Shown here: positions 34,055 through 41,649 of the stretch, piece by piece
Position numbering within the stretch: the stretch's first letter is position 1
Layout: every line of letters starts with the position of its first letter
Assembly (NCBI GenBank): GCA_009379815.1
Contig: WHSY01000022.1
Location: 1 to 57,393 of the forward strand
DNA: 57,393 nt
Direction: 5' to 3'
Origin: Pseudonocardiaceae bacterium
GTDB lineage: Bacteria; Actinomycetota; Actinomycetes; Mycobacteriales; Pseudonocardiaceae
The notes under the pieces: model-generated
The model's database searches: none
Told to the model about the DNA's origin: nothing
The model's input: only the letters and a program-made list of their open reading frames with translations
Position numbers and translations under genes: made by a program

Positions 34055-35155
34055 TCAACCCCAGACCCTGCGAGCCACCTCTGCCACCAGCCGGAGCTTG
34101 GCCTCCTGAACCTCGTCTGAAATCAGGTTCCCGGATGCGTCTGAGGCGAACCCGCATTGGGTGGATAGCGCAAGACGCTCCCGTGAAACGTACCGCTCGG
34201 CCTCCTCGATGCGACCGACGAGTTCGTCGGCGGGCTCGAGACGATCGTGCTTGGTCGACACGAGGCCGAGGACCGCCGACTTGTCGTCGGGAAGCTTCGC
34301 AAGTGGCTCAAAGGAACCAGATCGAGAATCGTCGTATTCCAGGAGGAACGTATCGTAGTTCGTCGCCCGGCCGAATGCTTTCGCAGCGAAGTCAGTATAG
34401 TCGCCCTCGGCAATCCATCTGCTCTGGTAGTTACCGCGACACAGATGGAGACCGAAACTCACGCCGGGAACATCCGCCACCGAGTTGACCAGATCGACTC
34501 CTTCGGTCATCGCACGGTCAGCCGAGATACCCAGCGACTCCCACTGGGCCCGCTGGGCCGGATCGCCGAACACCTGGGCCAACTCCGGTGCATCGACCTG
34601 AATGTACTCGCAACCCAGTGCCGCCAGCTCACGCGCTTCGGTACGCACGAGCTGGGCAGCGTCCGCGAAGAGCTCGAAGGGATCTGCGTACGCGTCACGA
34701 GAGTGCTCCGGAGACCACAGCGCGAAGAAGATCAGCGGGCTGGGCAGCGTCACCTTGACGGGCTTGCGCGCACTCCCGCGTGCATAGGCGAACTCCTCGA
34801 TGGTCAGCATTCGTCGTAGCCGGATCTTGTCTGTGACGCAGACCGGGGCGAGAAAATCGATGTCACCCAGCTCGCTGCCCCCGTGGAAACGGACCGCCGC
34901 AGCCGGAGTGGCGCTCAGACCGTCGAGCCCTTGAATGAAATGATCGAAGAAGACGAGCCTGCGCAGCTCACCGTCGCTCACGACATCGACGCCGATCGCC
35001 TCTTGCAGCGCGATCGCCTGATCGACCGCGCGATCCTCGACGGTCTTGAACGCGGCCGTGGACAACCTCCCGGCCTCCCATTCCTCTCGCGCCTGCATGA
35101 GGTACTTGGGTCGCAGCAGCGACCCGACCACGTCGGCTCGATACGAGGTCCTCAT
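34055..35155 (-). CDS. MetE-like (UROD/MetE superfamily) protein
   Basis: A 366-aa single-barrel protein starting MRTSYRADVVGSLLRPKYL. Candidate zinc or substrate residues are HLCRGNYQSRW near 230-240, CEYIQVDAPELA near 184 and STQCGFASDASGN near 337-349. This is the same superfamily as 27961-29127 but only distantly similar (the two align by motif, not by overall sequence). The family includes stand-alone methyltransferases and 5-methyltetrahydropteroyltriglutamate-like enzymes. Hand counts of individual 60-base lines inside it give about 57-67% GC, against up to 78% in nearby genes. It is likely co-transcribed with the TPP enzyme downstream. Confidence 0.82.
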   Translation of the reverse strand: MRTSYRADVVGSLLRPKYLMQAREEWEAGRLSTAAFKTVEDRAVDQAIALQEAIGVDVVSDGELRRLVFFDHFIQGLDGLSATPAAAVRFHGGSELGDIDFLAPVCVTDKIRLRRMLTIEEFAYARGSARKPVKVTLPSPLIFFALWSPEHSRDAYADPFELFADAAQLVRTEARELAALGCEYIQVDAPELAQVFGDPAQRAQWESLGISADRAMTEGVDLVNSVADVPGVSFGLHLCRGNYQSRWIAEGDYTDFAAKAFGRATNYDTFLLEYDDSRSGSFEPLAKLPDDKSAVLGLVSTKHDRLEPADELVGRIEEAERYVSRERLALSTQCGFASDASGNLISDEVQEAKLRLVAEVARRVWG

Positions 35156-35578
35156 CTTGTTCAGATCCTTTCGACCCAAGAGCTCCGATTCTCCGGAGTG
35201 TGTACTGATTGCAGTCCGTGCTTGTCCGGCAACCGGTTGCGACGAGCAAATTGAAGGGGCGCTGCGTCCAGGACGGCCGGTGCGCCGCCAGACACGTCTA
35301 TTAGCTCCGCTCGCCCCGGTGCGGACACCAAGAAAGGCCGCGTAGGAGTCGGCCCAGGGGCCTTAGGCTGCACGAGAAGAGTGTGCCACCGTCGCCGCGC
35401 CGACCACAATACTTCGCAACGGCGGTACTGCGATATTCCGGCAAACTGTTCGATCGCTCGTGCGTGGGCGGTCCGCATGGTTTTCGGACCTACGGTGATG
35501 ACCGGTGTTCCGGACGCCGGCGGACGGGTCGGTGCCGGCGATCGGCTGCAGTACGGGTTGCAGGACCCGGCGCCGTCC
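35156..35578. other. 423-bp gap with no gene seen
   Basis: Between the MetE-like start and the partial HDAC repeat I find no convincing gene, tRNA or transposase. It should hold the promoter of the MetE-like/TPP pair reading leftward. An AT-richer patch lies at about 35400-35460. The breakpoint of the HDAC duplication forms its right end. Confidence 0.5.
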
Positions 35579-36011
35579 GGTCTCAGGGCGCGGGAACCCG
35601 GTCGACCAGCGGCCGCAGTGAGTCGACGGTGTCCTTCTGGTGCGGCTGCAGATCCATACCGCCGAGAGCGGACAGGAAGTCCAGGAAGGGGTCCTCGACC
35701 TTGGTTCGGATCCCGCTCAGCTCCTCGAATACCGCCAGCCCGCAGAACGGCACGTAGGCCGCCGAGTACCCGCCCTCGTGGACACCCAACAGCCGGCCGC
35801 CCGCGGTCTCGTCGGCCACCGCCATGAGCATCCGGGTGAACTGCCGGTAGGCCTCGGAGTGCAGCATCTGACGGCCGAGCGGGTCCAGCGCGCCACTGTC
35901 GAACCCGGAGGCGACGACGACGAACCCGGGCCGGAAGCGGCGCAGCGCGGGCAGCACCACGGTCTCGAACGCGTACTCGTACCCGCCGGCCCCGGTCCCG
36001 GGCGGCAGCGG
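35579..36011. repeat. 433-bp direct repeat, copy B
   Basis: Copy of 26695-27127 with one visible mismatch (35586). Both outer flanks differ completely from those of copy A. No target-site duplication, terminal inverted repeat or transposase is seen at either edge. Confidence 0.95.
35583..36011 (-). pseudogene. 3' fragment of the HDAC-like gene
   Basis: Encodes the last ~142 residues of the 368-aa HDAC-like protein, with identical amino acids. It keeps the third zinc-ligand Asp (GFDSGALDP) and the GGY catalytic Tyr region but lacks the tandem His and DWDVHH parts, so it cannot be active. The frame continues upstream into unrelated sequence to an ATG at 36068, so a 161-aa hybrid could in principle be translated. 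The near-perfect identity implies a recent copy. Confidence 0.9.
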
Positions 36012-36228
36012 TCGAGAACGCCGCGCCACAGAATGTAGCCGCCCGGTCTCACTACGGACCTGCGACATGTCGATGAGATCGACGAGTCCGCGCTGCAGCC
36101 GAGATGCTGAGGGATCGATCTATGAAAGGAATCCGACCCGGGCTGTTCGCCGCCGACCGGGCCGTCCGCGACGCAACTTCGCCGGGGTGGACTTCGCCAC
36201 CGGCGCCAAGCGCATCGCCCGGCTGTGG

Positions 36229-37893
36229 CTAGCAGGCGTTGCCGGTGGCTCCGGAGAAGCCCGGCTTGACCGAGCTCGCGGCTGCGCCGGCCGCTCGGGG
36301 CTGCCGGGACCAGTGGCCCTCGTCGACGGTGACCTCGGCGATCTCGAAGGTGGTCTTGTACGGCCCGAAGCTGACGTGGTTGTTGACCGCGTACAGCGCC
36401 TGTGGGGCGCACAGGAACAGCGCGAGCGCCTGGTCGTAGCAGTAGGCGTCGATGCGCTCAGCCACCTCGACGAGCCGGTCGCCGTCGAGTTGCACTTTCA
36501 TCTCGTCGTACAGCGCGTCGAACCCGGCGTCGGGCGGCCCGGCCCGGAACGCCCCGTCGGTGCCGAAGAACTCGCGGTGCACCGCGGCGGGCGGCGCCTC
36601 CGACGACAGGTCGAACCAGGCGTGCACCAGCAGGTCCCACGGTTGCGGCAGCTTCTTCTCGATCAGCGCCCGGGAGGCCGCGAGCACCTGCTCGTCGGGC
36701 ACAGTGATGATCTCCACGGCGAGGTCGAGCGAACGCCGCAGGTCGCTGGCGACCAACTGCGCGACCCCGGCGAACGGGGCGGTGGTGGCGATCTTCAGCG
36801 GGCTCCCGGGCGGCCAGCCCTCGCCGTCCCATAGCGACTTGGCCTGCGCCGGGTCGTGCGGGTATGGCTGTGCGCCCGCGGGGAAGCCGGAGCACCACGG
36901 GGGGGTCATCGCCGGGACGATGCTGGCGTAACCGGCCAGCCCGTCATCGACGATCCGCTTACGGTCCACCGACATGTTCAGCGCCCGCCGCAGGTCCAGG
37001 GCGGCCAGCGGACCGTCGCGGTTGATGATGCAGGCGAGGACGCGATTGGCGTCGGCGGTGATCAGCCCGGCGTGCTCGGAAGCCTGCACCCTGGCCGCGT
37101 CGGCCGGGCTGACCTCGGTGACGATGTCGACCTCACCGTCGGTGCTCAGGCACCGGTCGAGCGCCTCGGCGGGGTCGAGGTCGTTGCGGAACACCGCCCG
37201 CTGCACCCGCGGGCCACGGGCCTCGCGGTTCCAGTGGTCGAGGTTGGCCTCCAACACCAGGTCCGGGCTGCGGTCCTCGGACTCGATCAGCCAGGCGCAG
37301 GTGTAGGGATCGGCCGACATGACCGCGTTGCGGGTGAGAATCGACGAAGCACCCTGAACCAGGGTGAACGGCCCGGTCCCCCAGGGACCAGGCTCATCGA
37401 TCACTCACCAATGGCCTTCGCCTGACCCGAATTTCTTGTAGCCGAAGCCGGGCGCGTCCGGCCCCTTCCAAAACGCCGTCGACGCGATGTGGAAACCGCG
37501 CATCTTACCCACCGCCAGCCCATCGGGCCCAGGGAAACGGAACCGGATGGTGTGATCGTCCACGACCTCCGCGACCGATTCCTCGGGGAAGTTCAACCAG
37601 GTGCCCGGCGGGTGCGGCGCCGCCCAGCGCTGCATCTCATCGAAGTTGAGCTTGATGTTGTGCGCAGTGAACGGCTCTCCGTCCTGGAACCGGACCCCCT
37701 TGCGCAGTCTCAGCTCCAAAGTTTTGTCGTCGGGCCAGTCGGCCGACTCGGCGAGCGCGAAGACGGCGCGGCCGTCCTCGTCGATCCGAATCGGCTCCTC
37801 CATGGTGTTCCAGGTGATGAACAGCCAGTTCAGCGGCGACGGATCGACGACGTTGATGGTACCCACCGGTGCCGGTGGCGCAGCTGCGGTCAT
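36229..37893 (-). pseudogene. family-5 (dipeptide-type) solute-binding-like protein without signal peptide, one in-frame TGA
   Basis: One continuous frame of 555 codons contains a single TGA at 37405-37407. It reads ...GSGEGHW-stop-VIDEPGPWGTGPF... The part before the stop (162 codons) and the part after are both clear SBP_bac_5 sequence: LELRLRKGVRFQDGEPFTAHNI near 85-106, the GTGPF motif right after the stop, and DLRRALNMSVDRKRIV. Unlike exported relatives it starts MTAAAPPAPVGTINVVDPSP with no signal peptide or lipobox, so it would be cytoplasmic. It is the last gene of the tubulin-like operon, 40 bases after the small paralogue. The TGA may be a mutation, sequencing error or recoding site; a hairpin follows it. 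Confidence 0.8.
37372..37392 (-). other. strong hairpin 12 bases after the in-frame TGA
   Basis: On the minus strand CCTGGTCCC-TGG-GGGACCGGG forms 9 pairs (one G-T) with a 3-base loop, starting 12 bases after the TGA. The distance from TGA to loop (21 bases) and a G among the first two loop bases fall within published loose criteria for bacterial SECIS elements. GC-rich hairpins are common in such genomes, so this is weak evidence. Confidence 0.35.
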
Positions 37894-37933
37894 GTCTACC
37901 TCCTCAGAATACAGGTATTGGGTGCCGGGTTGG

Positions 37934-38260
37934 CTAGGCCAGGTACCCCAGATCTTTCAAGATCACGGCAGAAAGGTTCGGAATGCGTGAACAGTCGGTG
38001 ATGGCGTTCGGTCCGGTTGCGTAGTAGACCCTGAGCTCTTCGGCGAACTCGATCGCGTTTGCCGGAAGCGACCGGTCCCCGAGGAGACTCACTGCCGTCT
38101 CGAGGGCAGCCCTGCTGACGCAGTCACGCCAGAGCCGCTGCTTGAAGCAGACCTGCTCGTCATCGACATCAACGATCTGCAGCGCCGACTGGCCACGGAG
38201 CGGCTGCACGGCGGGGAATTGTTCGTAGCGCGCCCGAACGGTCGTCCAGTCGAGCTTCAT
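37934..38260 (-). CDS. small paralogue 3 (108 aa) of the tubulin-like operon
   Basis: Starts MKLDWTTVRARYEQ and ends AVILKDLGYLA. It aligns with the two 99-aa proteins of this operon at their N-terminus (M-LDW--V--RY), the middle (VDDEQVCFKQRLWRDCVSR, matching DDD-IY...LW-D-L-R), and the C-terminus (A-LKDLG-L). It is nine residues longer, in the loop before the C-terminal motif. Its ATG overlaps the preceding stop by one base (TGATG). I do not recognise the family. No signal peptide, membrane segment or known catalytic motif is visible. It lies directly upstream of the solute-binding-like gene. Confidence 0.85.
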   Translation of the reverse strand: MKLDWTTVRARYEQFPAVQPLRGQSALQIVDVDDEQVCFKQRLWRDCVSRAALETAVSLLGDRSLPANAIEFAEELRVYYATGPNAITDCSRIPNLSAVILKDLGYLA

Positions 38261-38787
38261 CACGACGTGGTGGTCAGGGCAGCCTGGTGCCACGCTGCCG
38301 TGTTCCGATGACGGCCGAGGCCGACAGCGACAAACTCGTCTGCCCGGGCGACCCGCGTAGCGCCCAGCCGCCGCAACGCCTCGGTGATGGGTGCGCCGCC
38401 GGGTGGGAATGATTCGGTCGGGTGCAGGTACTCCGGACCGTAGACAATCGAGTCTTCCGACCAGACCGCGGCCGCCTGCCAGCCGTCACGTCCGATGTAG
38501 TCGGCCTCGATGTAGGCGATCGGTCCGGCCATCGACGCGACCCGGAGTGCCCCGTGCACCCCTGCGGTCAGTGCCCGGAAGCCGGTTTCACGCGGCGGGC
38601 GCACGTGCGAGCAGTGCAATGAAGCGGCGACCTCCGCGGTGACGGCGATGAGAGCCAGGTCCTGGTCGAGCAGCACGACTCGTGCGGGTGGCCGCGTCGC
38701 CGCAAGCGGCGTCAGCACGTCCGGGAACGAGATCATCGCGCGGAGCTCGTAGTGGATTCCCTGATCAACGGCCATGGCAACCCTCAT
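38260..38787 (-). CDS. unknown 175-aa protein of the tubulin-like operon
   Basis: I do not recognise this protein. It has a beta-rich middle (ARVVLLDQDLALIAVTAEVAAS) and a distinctive stretch GPIAYIEADYIGRDGWQAA followed by VYGPEYLHP, and no signal peptide or membrane helix. Start choice: the ATG at 38787 overlaps the preceding stop as ATGA and is preferred over ATG 38775. Its end overlaps the start of small paralogue 3 by one base. The tight packing on both sides shows it is translated as part of the operon. It could be a nucleotide- or ligand-binding partner, but nothing shows that. Confidence 0.8.
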   Translation of the reverse strand: MRVAMAVDQGIHYELRAMISFPDVLTPLAATRPPARVVLLDQDLALIAVTAEVAASLHCSHVRPPRETGFRALTAGVHGALRVASMAGPIAYIEADYIGRDGWQAAAVWSEDSIVYGPEYLHPTESFPPGGAPITEALRRLGATRVARADEFVAVGLGRHRNTAAWHQAALTTTS

Positions 38788-39083
38788 TCCAGAAAACCGA
38801 AGTCCTTGAGCACGTGGGCCGCGGAGGTCGCGCGGACGTCCGCGACTTCGGTGCGGTACTCCTCGACGAACAGCCCCGCATGCCGGGTCATCCTGCCCCG
38901 CTCGATCAGGTCGACGGCCTTCTCGAGATGCTCGCGCCGTAGCGCGTCCGACCACAGCGGGTTGCGGATGTAGACGGCGTCGTCGTCGACACCGACGATC
39001 TCCAGCGATCGGCCACCCGCCACCGTCGCGATCCTGGTACCGCCGTCGTAGCGCTGCTTGACCTCCGCCCAGTCCAGCGGCAT
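38784..39083 (-). CDS. small paralogue 2 (99 aa) of the tubulin-like operon
   Basis: MPLDWAEVKQRYDGG at the start, VGVDDDAVYIRNPLWSDALR in the middle, then REHLEKAVDLIERGRMTRHA and the C-terminal SAAHVLKDFGFLE. It is clearly homologous to small paralogue 1 (41317-41616), with the same length and the shared LEKAV-L-E-GRMTR and A--LKD-GFLE blocks. The predicted fold is mixed beta then helices; no enzyme motif is seen. The family is unknown to me. It overlaps the 175-aa gene by four bases and follows the sigma-like gene by 12 bases. Confidence 0.87.
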   Translation of the reverse strand: MPLDWAEVKQRYDGGTRIATVAGGRSLEIVGVDDDAVYIRNPLWSDALRREHLEKAVDLIERGRMTRHAGLFVEEYRTEVADVRATSAAHVLKDFGFLE

Positions 39084-39095
39084 CGTGACGCCTCC

Positions 39096-39575
39096 TCACC
39101 GCTTCGCGTCGGCCGCGCTGGCCGCGCCCGATTGGCCGATGGTGCGCATGAGCCGCAGCGCCTCATCACACCGCAGGCTCGCGGTGTCGTGGCCACATCC
39201 CAGCTCGGCCGCGATGTCGCCGACGTCCCAGCCGTGCACACAGGACAGCACGAAGACCTCCTGTACGTCGGGTGGCACCTGTGCGAGCGCGGCCCGCAGC
39301 TGCGACCACTGGGTCCCGGATGACAGCCGGTGCTCCCGCACGTCGGTCAGCAGATCCTCGGCGAGCGTGGCGATCCGCCCGGAGAACGGAAGCCCCTGGT
39401 AGCGGAAGACACCCGGCCGGGATACCAGTCCGGCGACGACGGCTGCGCTCACTCGTTCGCCGAGCTCGCGGTCGTGCAGCCGGTGAGCGCAGGTGTAGGC
39501 GACCGCCTGGTAGGTCGCCGCGACCCGCTCCAGCCACGCCGCGTACTCAGGCTGCAGCACTGTGGTCTCGTCCAT
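39096..39575 (-). CDS. small sigma-factor-like (ECF-type) protein
   Basis: A 159-aa protein with two parts. Residues ~15-60 (AYTCAHRLHDRELGERVSA) recall sigma region 2. Residues ~95-150 (LAQVPPDVQEVFVLSCVHGWDVGDIAAELGC, then TASLRCDEALRLMRTIG) are a clear region-4 helix-turn-helix. Region 2 lacks the usual DxxQ-type core-binding acidic patch in good form. It may be a divergent ECF sigma factor or a region-4-type regulator derived from one. Located between the second tubulin-like gene and small paralogue 2, it probably controls the operon or couples it to transcription. No anti-sigma gene is adjacent. Confidence 0.75.
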   Translation of the reverse strand: MDETTVLQPEYAAWLERVAATYQAVAYTCAHRLHDRELGERVSAAVVAGLVSRPGVFRYQGLPFSGRIATLAEDLLTDVREHRLSSGTQWSQLRAALAQVPPDVQEVFVLSCVHGWDVGDIAAELGCGHDTASLRCDEALRLMRTIGQSGAASAADAKR

Positions 39576-39644
39576 CTCCTGCTCCCGGAGCGAGCCGGCG
39601 GCCGGATCGGCATTCGCTCGCCGGCCCGGCCGCCGGCATCCGCG

Positions 39645-41300
39645 CTATGGCGTCCGTACCACCGTCTGCAGCATCGGCGCGATGTGCTGCTGTTGCACCT
39701 CCACGATGTTCTTCGAGGTCGAGGCGTCGCCCCGGATGGCGTCGTGCGGTACCACCACCCAGCAGGCACAGCCCCAGATGCACTCGCCTGCCATGCCCTC
39801 GAACCGGATCGACTGCTCCGAGAGCAACACTCCGAGATCCAGGAGCCAGGAGTGCATGAGCAGCTTGTCCTCCCACTCCCCGATCTGGTCGTAGGCGTCG
39901 CGGGCCTCGTAGAACACCGCGAGGTCGGTCTTCGCGACACCAGGGATCATGATGTTGGCGTAGGAGGTGAGCTCGTCGAAGAACTCGCCGTGAGTGATGT
40001 TGAGTGTGCCATCGTCACCCGGCAGCAGGTAGGTCTGCAGGGTTTCCTCTAGCTTCTGCTCCAGGCCGTCGTTCCAGAGCTCGCGTGGCGCGACCGCGTG
40101 GCACTCGATGTAATCGGTTTTGAAGCCCTCCTTGAGACCAGTCCACTGCGGGATGTAGCCGATCCACTTGTTCACCACCTCGCGCCACTTGCTCCTCGCC
40201 TCACCGGGCAGCACCTCGACCCCGGGGTGAGTGAACTTGGCCACGTTGAAGAGCGTCCACGTACGGTCGCCCGACGTATTGCGCTCGTGCGGCGCGCCGG
40301 TGAAGCCGCCCGGCCGCAGGATCTTGAACAGCAGCCGGCCGTAGTCCTGCACGATGAAGCGGGTGAACGAATCGTCGATGAACTTGCGGGTGACGCCCTT
40401 GCGCAGCGCGTCCCGGACCGCCTGCTGACCGGTCTTCGTGTACGTGCCCAACCGCTGGAAGGAATGCTCCTGCGGCAGGGCGAAGAATCCTCCGGTGAAC
40501 GGGTTCTTGTACAGGTCGCCCCAGACCGCCATGACGCCCTGGTTCTTGTTGTCGTCGAGCATGCAGTCCAGCTCGTTGATCGTCGGGAACAGCGCGGCCT
40601 TGCCGCCCGCGCGCTCCTCGTCGCCTGAGAACGGCATCGTCGCGACGCCGACCACCGGGATGCGGCGGCCGAGCTTGACGTTGGACAGGTGCCGTGCGAG
40701 GTCGGTGATCATTCCGCTGCCGGTGCCACCGGCCATGGAGAAGAACACCAGCACGATCGACGGCAGCCTGGCGGCGTTGATGCTGGCGGCGAAATCGTCC
40801 AGCTCCTTGTCCAGAGTCCGCTCGCCGCCGTAGTAGTAGTGGCCGTAGATGGCCTTCGAGACCGCGCGCGGGAACGGGTCCCCGGCCTTGGGCAGTTCGA
40901 GGTCGGCGGGCAGCCACGGTTCATAGTTGGGGTTCCAGTAGTAACGGGGGTACTCCATCTTCAAGAACTCCCGCCAACGGTTCAGGCTGGTCTGCAGGTC
41001 GCCCCGATCGGGCACATCCAGGGCCACCGTGCGGATCTGAGCGCGATCGCGTGGGATCTCCCGTTCGTCGAGCCGACCGTTGAACCCGTTCGCATACTCC
41101 TTGAGTTCGTGCATGTCCTGCTCGCCGATGTCGATGGCCAGACCGGTGAAGCGTGCCCGCGGATCCTCGAGCATGTCCTCGATCTCGCCGGTGCGCAGCA
41201 GCGCCTCGACCATATAGGCGCCGGTCTTGCCGACACCGATAGCGTGAATGCAGTGCGGCGACTGGTTTCCTGTCGCGCTGTGGTACATGGACATACCCAT
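39645..41300 (-). CDS. tubulin/FtsZ-fold GTPase-like protein, paralogue 2 (551 aa)
   Basis: N-terminal HAIGVGKTGAYMVEALL near 19-35 corresponds to the FtsZ/tubulin T1 region, and LAIDIGEQDM near 54-63 to T2. The tubulin signature GGGTGSG appears as SMAGGTGSGMITDLARHL near 188-205, followed by VVGVATMPFSGDEE as in FtsZ. Specific to this pair are KMEYPRYYWNPNYEPWLP (114-131), CMLDDNKNQGVMAVWGDLYK (246-265), and the C-terminal GECIWGCACW (505-514). It is about 200 residues longer than the FtsZ GTPase core, with no FtsZ C-terminal peptide. A polymerising GTPase is inferred from the family. It starts 16 bases after small paralogue 1. It is neither a plasmid TubZ (no TubR) nor FtsZ. Confidence 0.88.
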   Translation of the reverse strand: MGMSMYHSATGNQSPHCIHAIGVGKTGAYMVEALLRTGEIEDMLEDPRARFTGLAIDIGEQDMHELKEYANGFNGRLDEREIPRDRAQIRTVALDVPDRGDLQTSLNRWREFLKMEYPRYYWNPNYEPWLPADLELPKAGDPFPRAVSKAIYGHYYYGGERTLDKELDDFAASINAARLPSIVLVFFSMAGGTGSGMITDLARHLSNVKLGRRIPVVGVATMPFSGDEERAGGKAALFPTINELDCMLDDNKNQGVMAVWGDLYKNPFTGGFFALPQEHSFQRLGTYTKTGQQAVRDALRKGVTRKFIDDSFTRFIVQDYGRLLFKILRPGGFTGAPHERNTSGDRTWTLFNVAKFTHPGVEVLPGEARSKWREVVNKWIGYIPQWTGLKEGFKTDYIECHAVAPRELWNDGLEQKLEETLQTYLLPGDDGTLNITHGEFFDELTSYANIMIPGVAKTDLAVFYEARDAYDQIGEWEDKLLMHSWLLDLGVLLSEQSIRFEGMAGECIWGCACWVVVPHDAIRGDASTSKNIVEVQQQHIAPMLQTVVRTP

Positions 41301-41316
41301 GACGGGTGTCCCCTTC

Positions 41317-41616
41317 CTATTCCAAGAATCCGAGATCCTTGAGTACGGTGGCGGCGGTGGTAGGTCGTTCGTCGGCGATGTAGGTCCGGTAGTGATCGAT
41401 AACGTCGCCGTAGTTGCGTGTCATCCGGCCCTCCTCGAGCAGCCGCACGGCCTTCTCGAGGTGGGCGCGGGTGAGCTTGTCCGTCCACAGCCGATGGGAG
41501 ACGTATATGTAATCGTCGTCCGCACCGGTGACTTTCAGTGTGCGCGCACCGGGCATCGACGGGAGCTCGGCCCCGTTCTCGTACCGCTTCACGACATCGG
41601 CCCAGTCCAACGGCAT
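41317..41616 (-). CDS. small paralogue 1 (99 aa) of the tubulin-like operon
   Basis: MPLDWADVVKRYENG, then TGADDDYIYVSHRLWTDKLTR, AHLEKAVRLLEEGRMTRNYG and TAATVLKDLGFLE. By eye about half the residues are identical to small paralogue 2 (38784-39083), and weaker identity is seen to 37934-38260. It is soluble and acidic with no recognised motif. It sits between the two tubulin-like genes, 33 bases after the first and 16 before the second. It could be an adaptor or regulator of the filament-forming proteins, by position only. Confidence 0.88.
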   Translation of the reverse strand: MPLDWADVVKRYENGAELPSMPGARTLKVTGADDDYIYVSHRLWTDKLTRAHLEKAVRLLEEGRMTRNYGDVIDHYRTYIADERPTTAATVLKDLGFLE

Positions 41617-41649
41617 CGATGACCCTCCTCGGTCACTCAGGGAGCTCTC

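Noticed and set aside
35579-36228. Insertion sequence responsible for the HDAC duplication
   Set aside because: No transposase frame, terminal inverted repeats or target-site duplication could be found around 35579-36228 or at copy A.
36012-36834. Plus-strand open frame over the end of the SBP-5-like gene
   Set aside because: Antisense to clear SBP-5 sequence and compositionally a shadow; the first 200 bases show no recognisable domain.
37372-37407. Firm call of selenocysteine at the TGA of the SBP-5-like gene
   Set aside because: Only a GC hairpin supports it; no selenocysteine machinery is visible in the window and a nonsense mutation explains the data more simply. Kept as a question, not a call.
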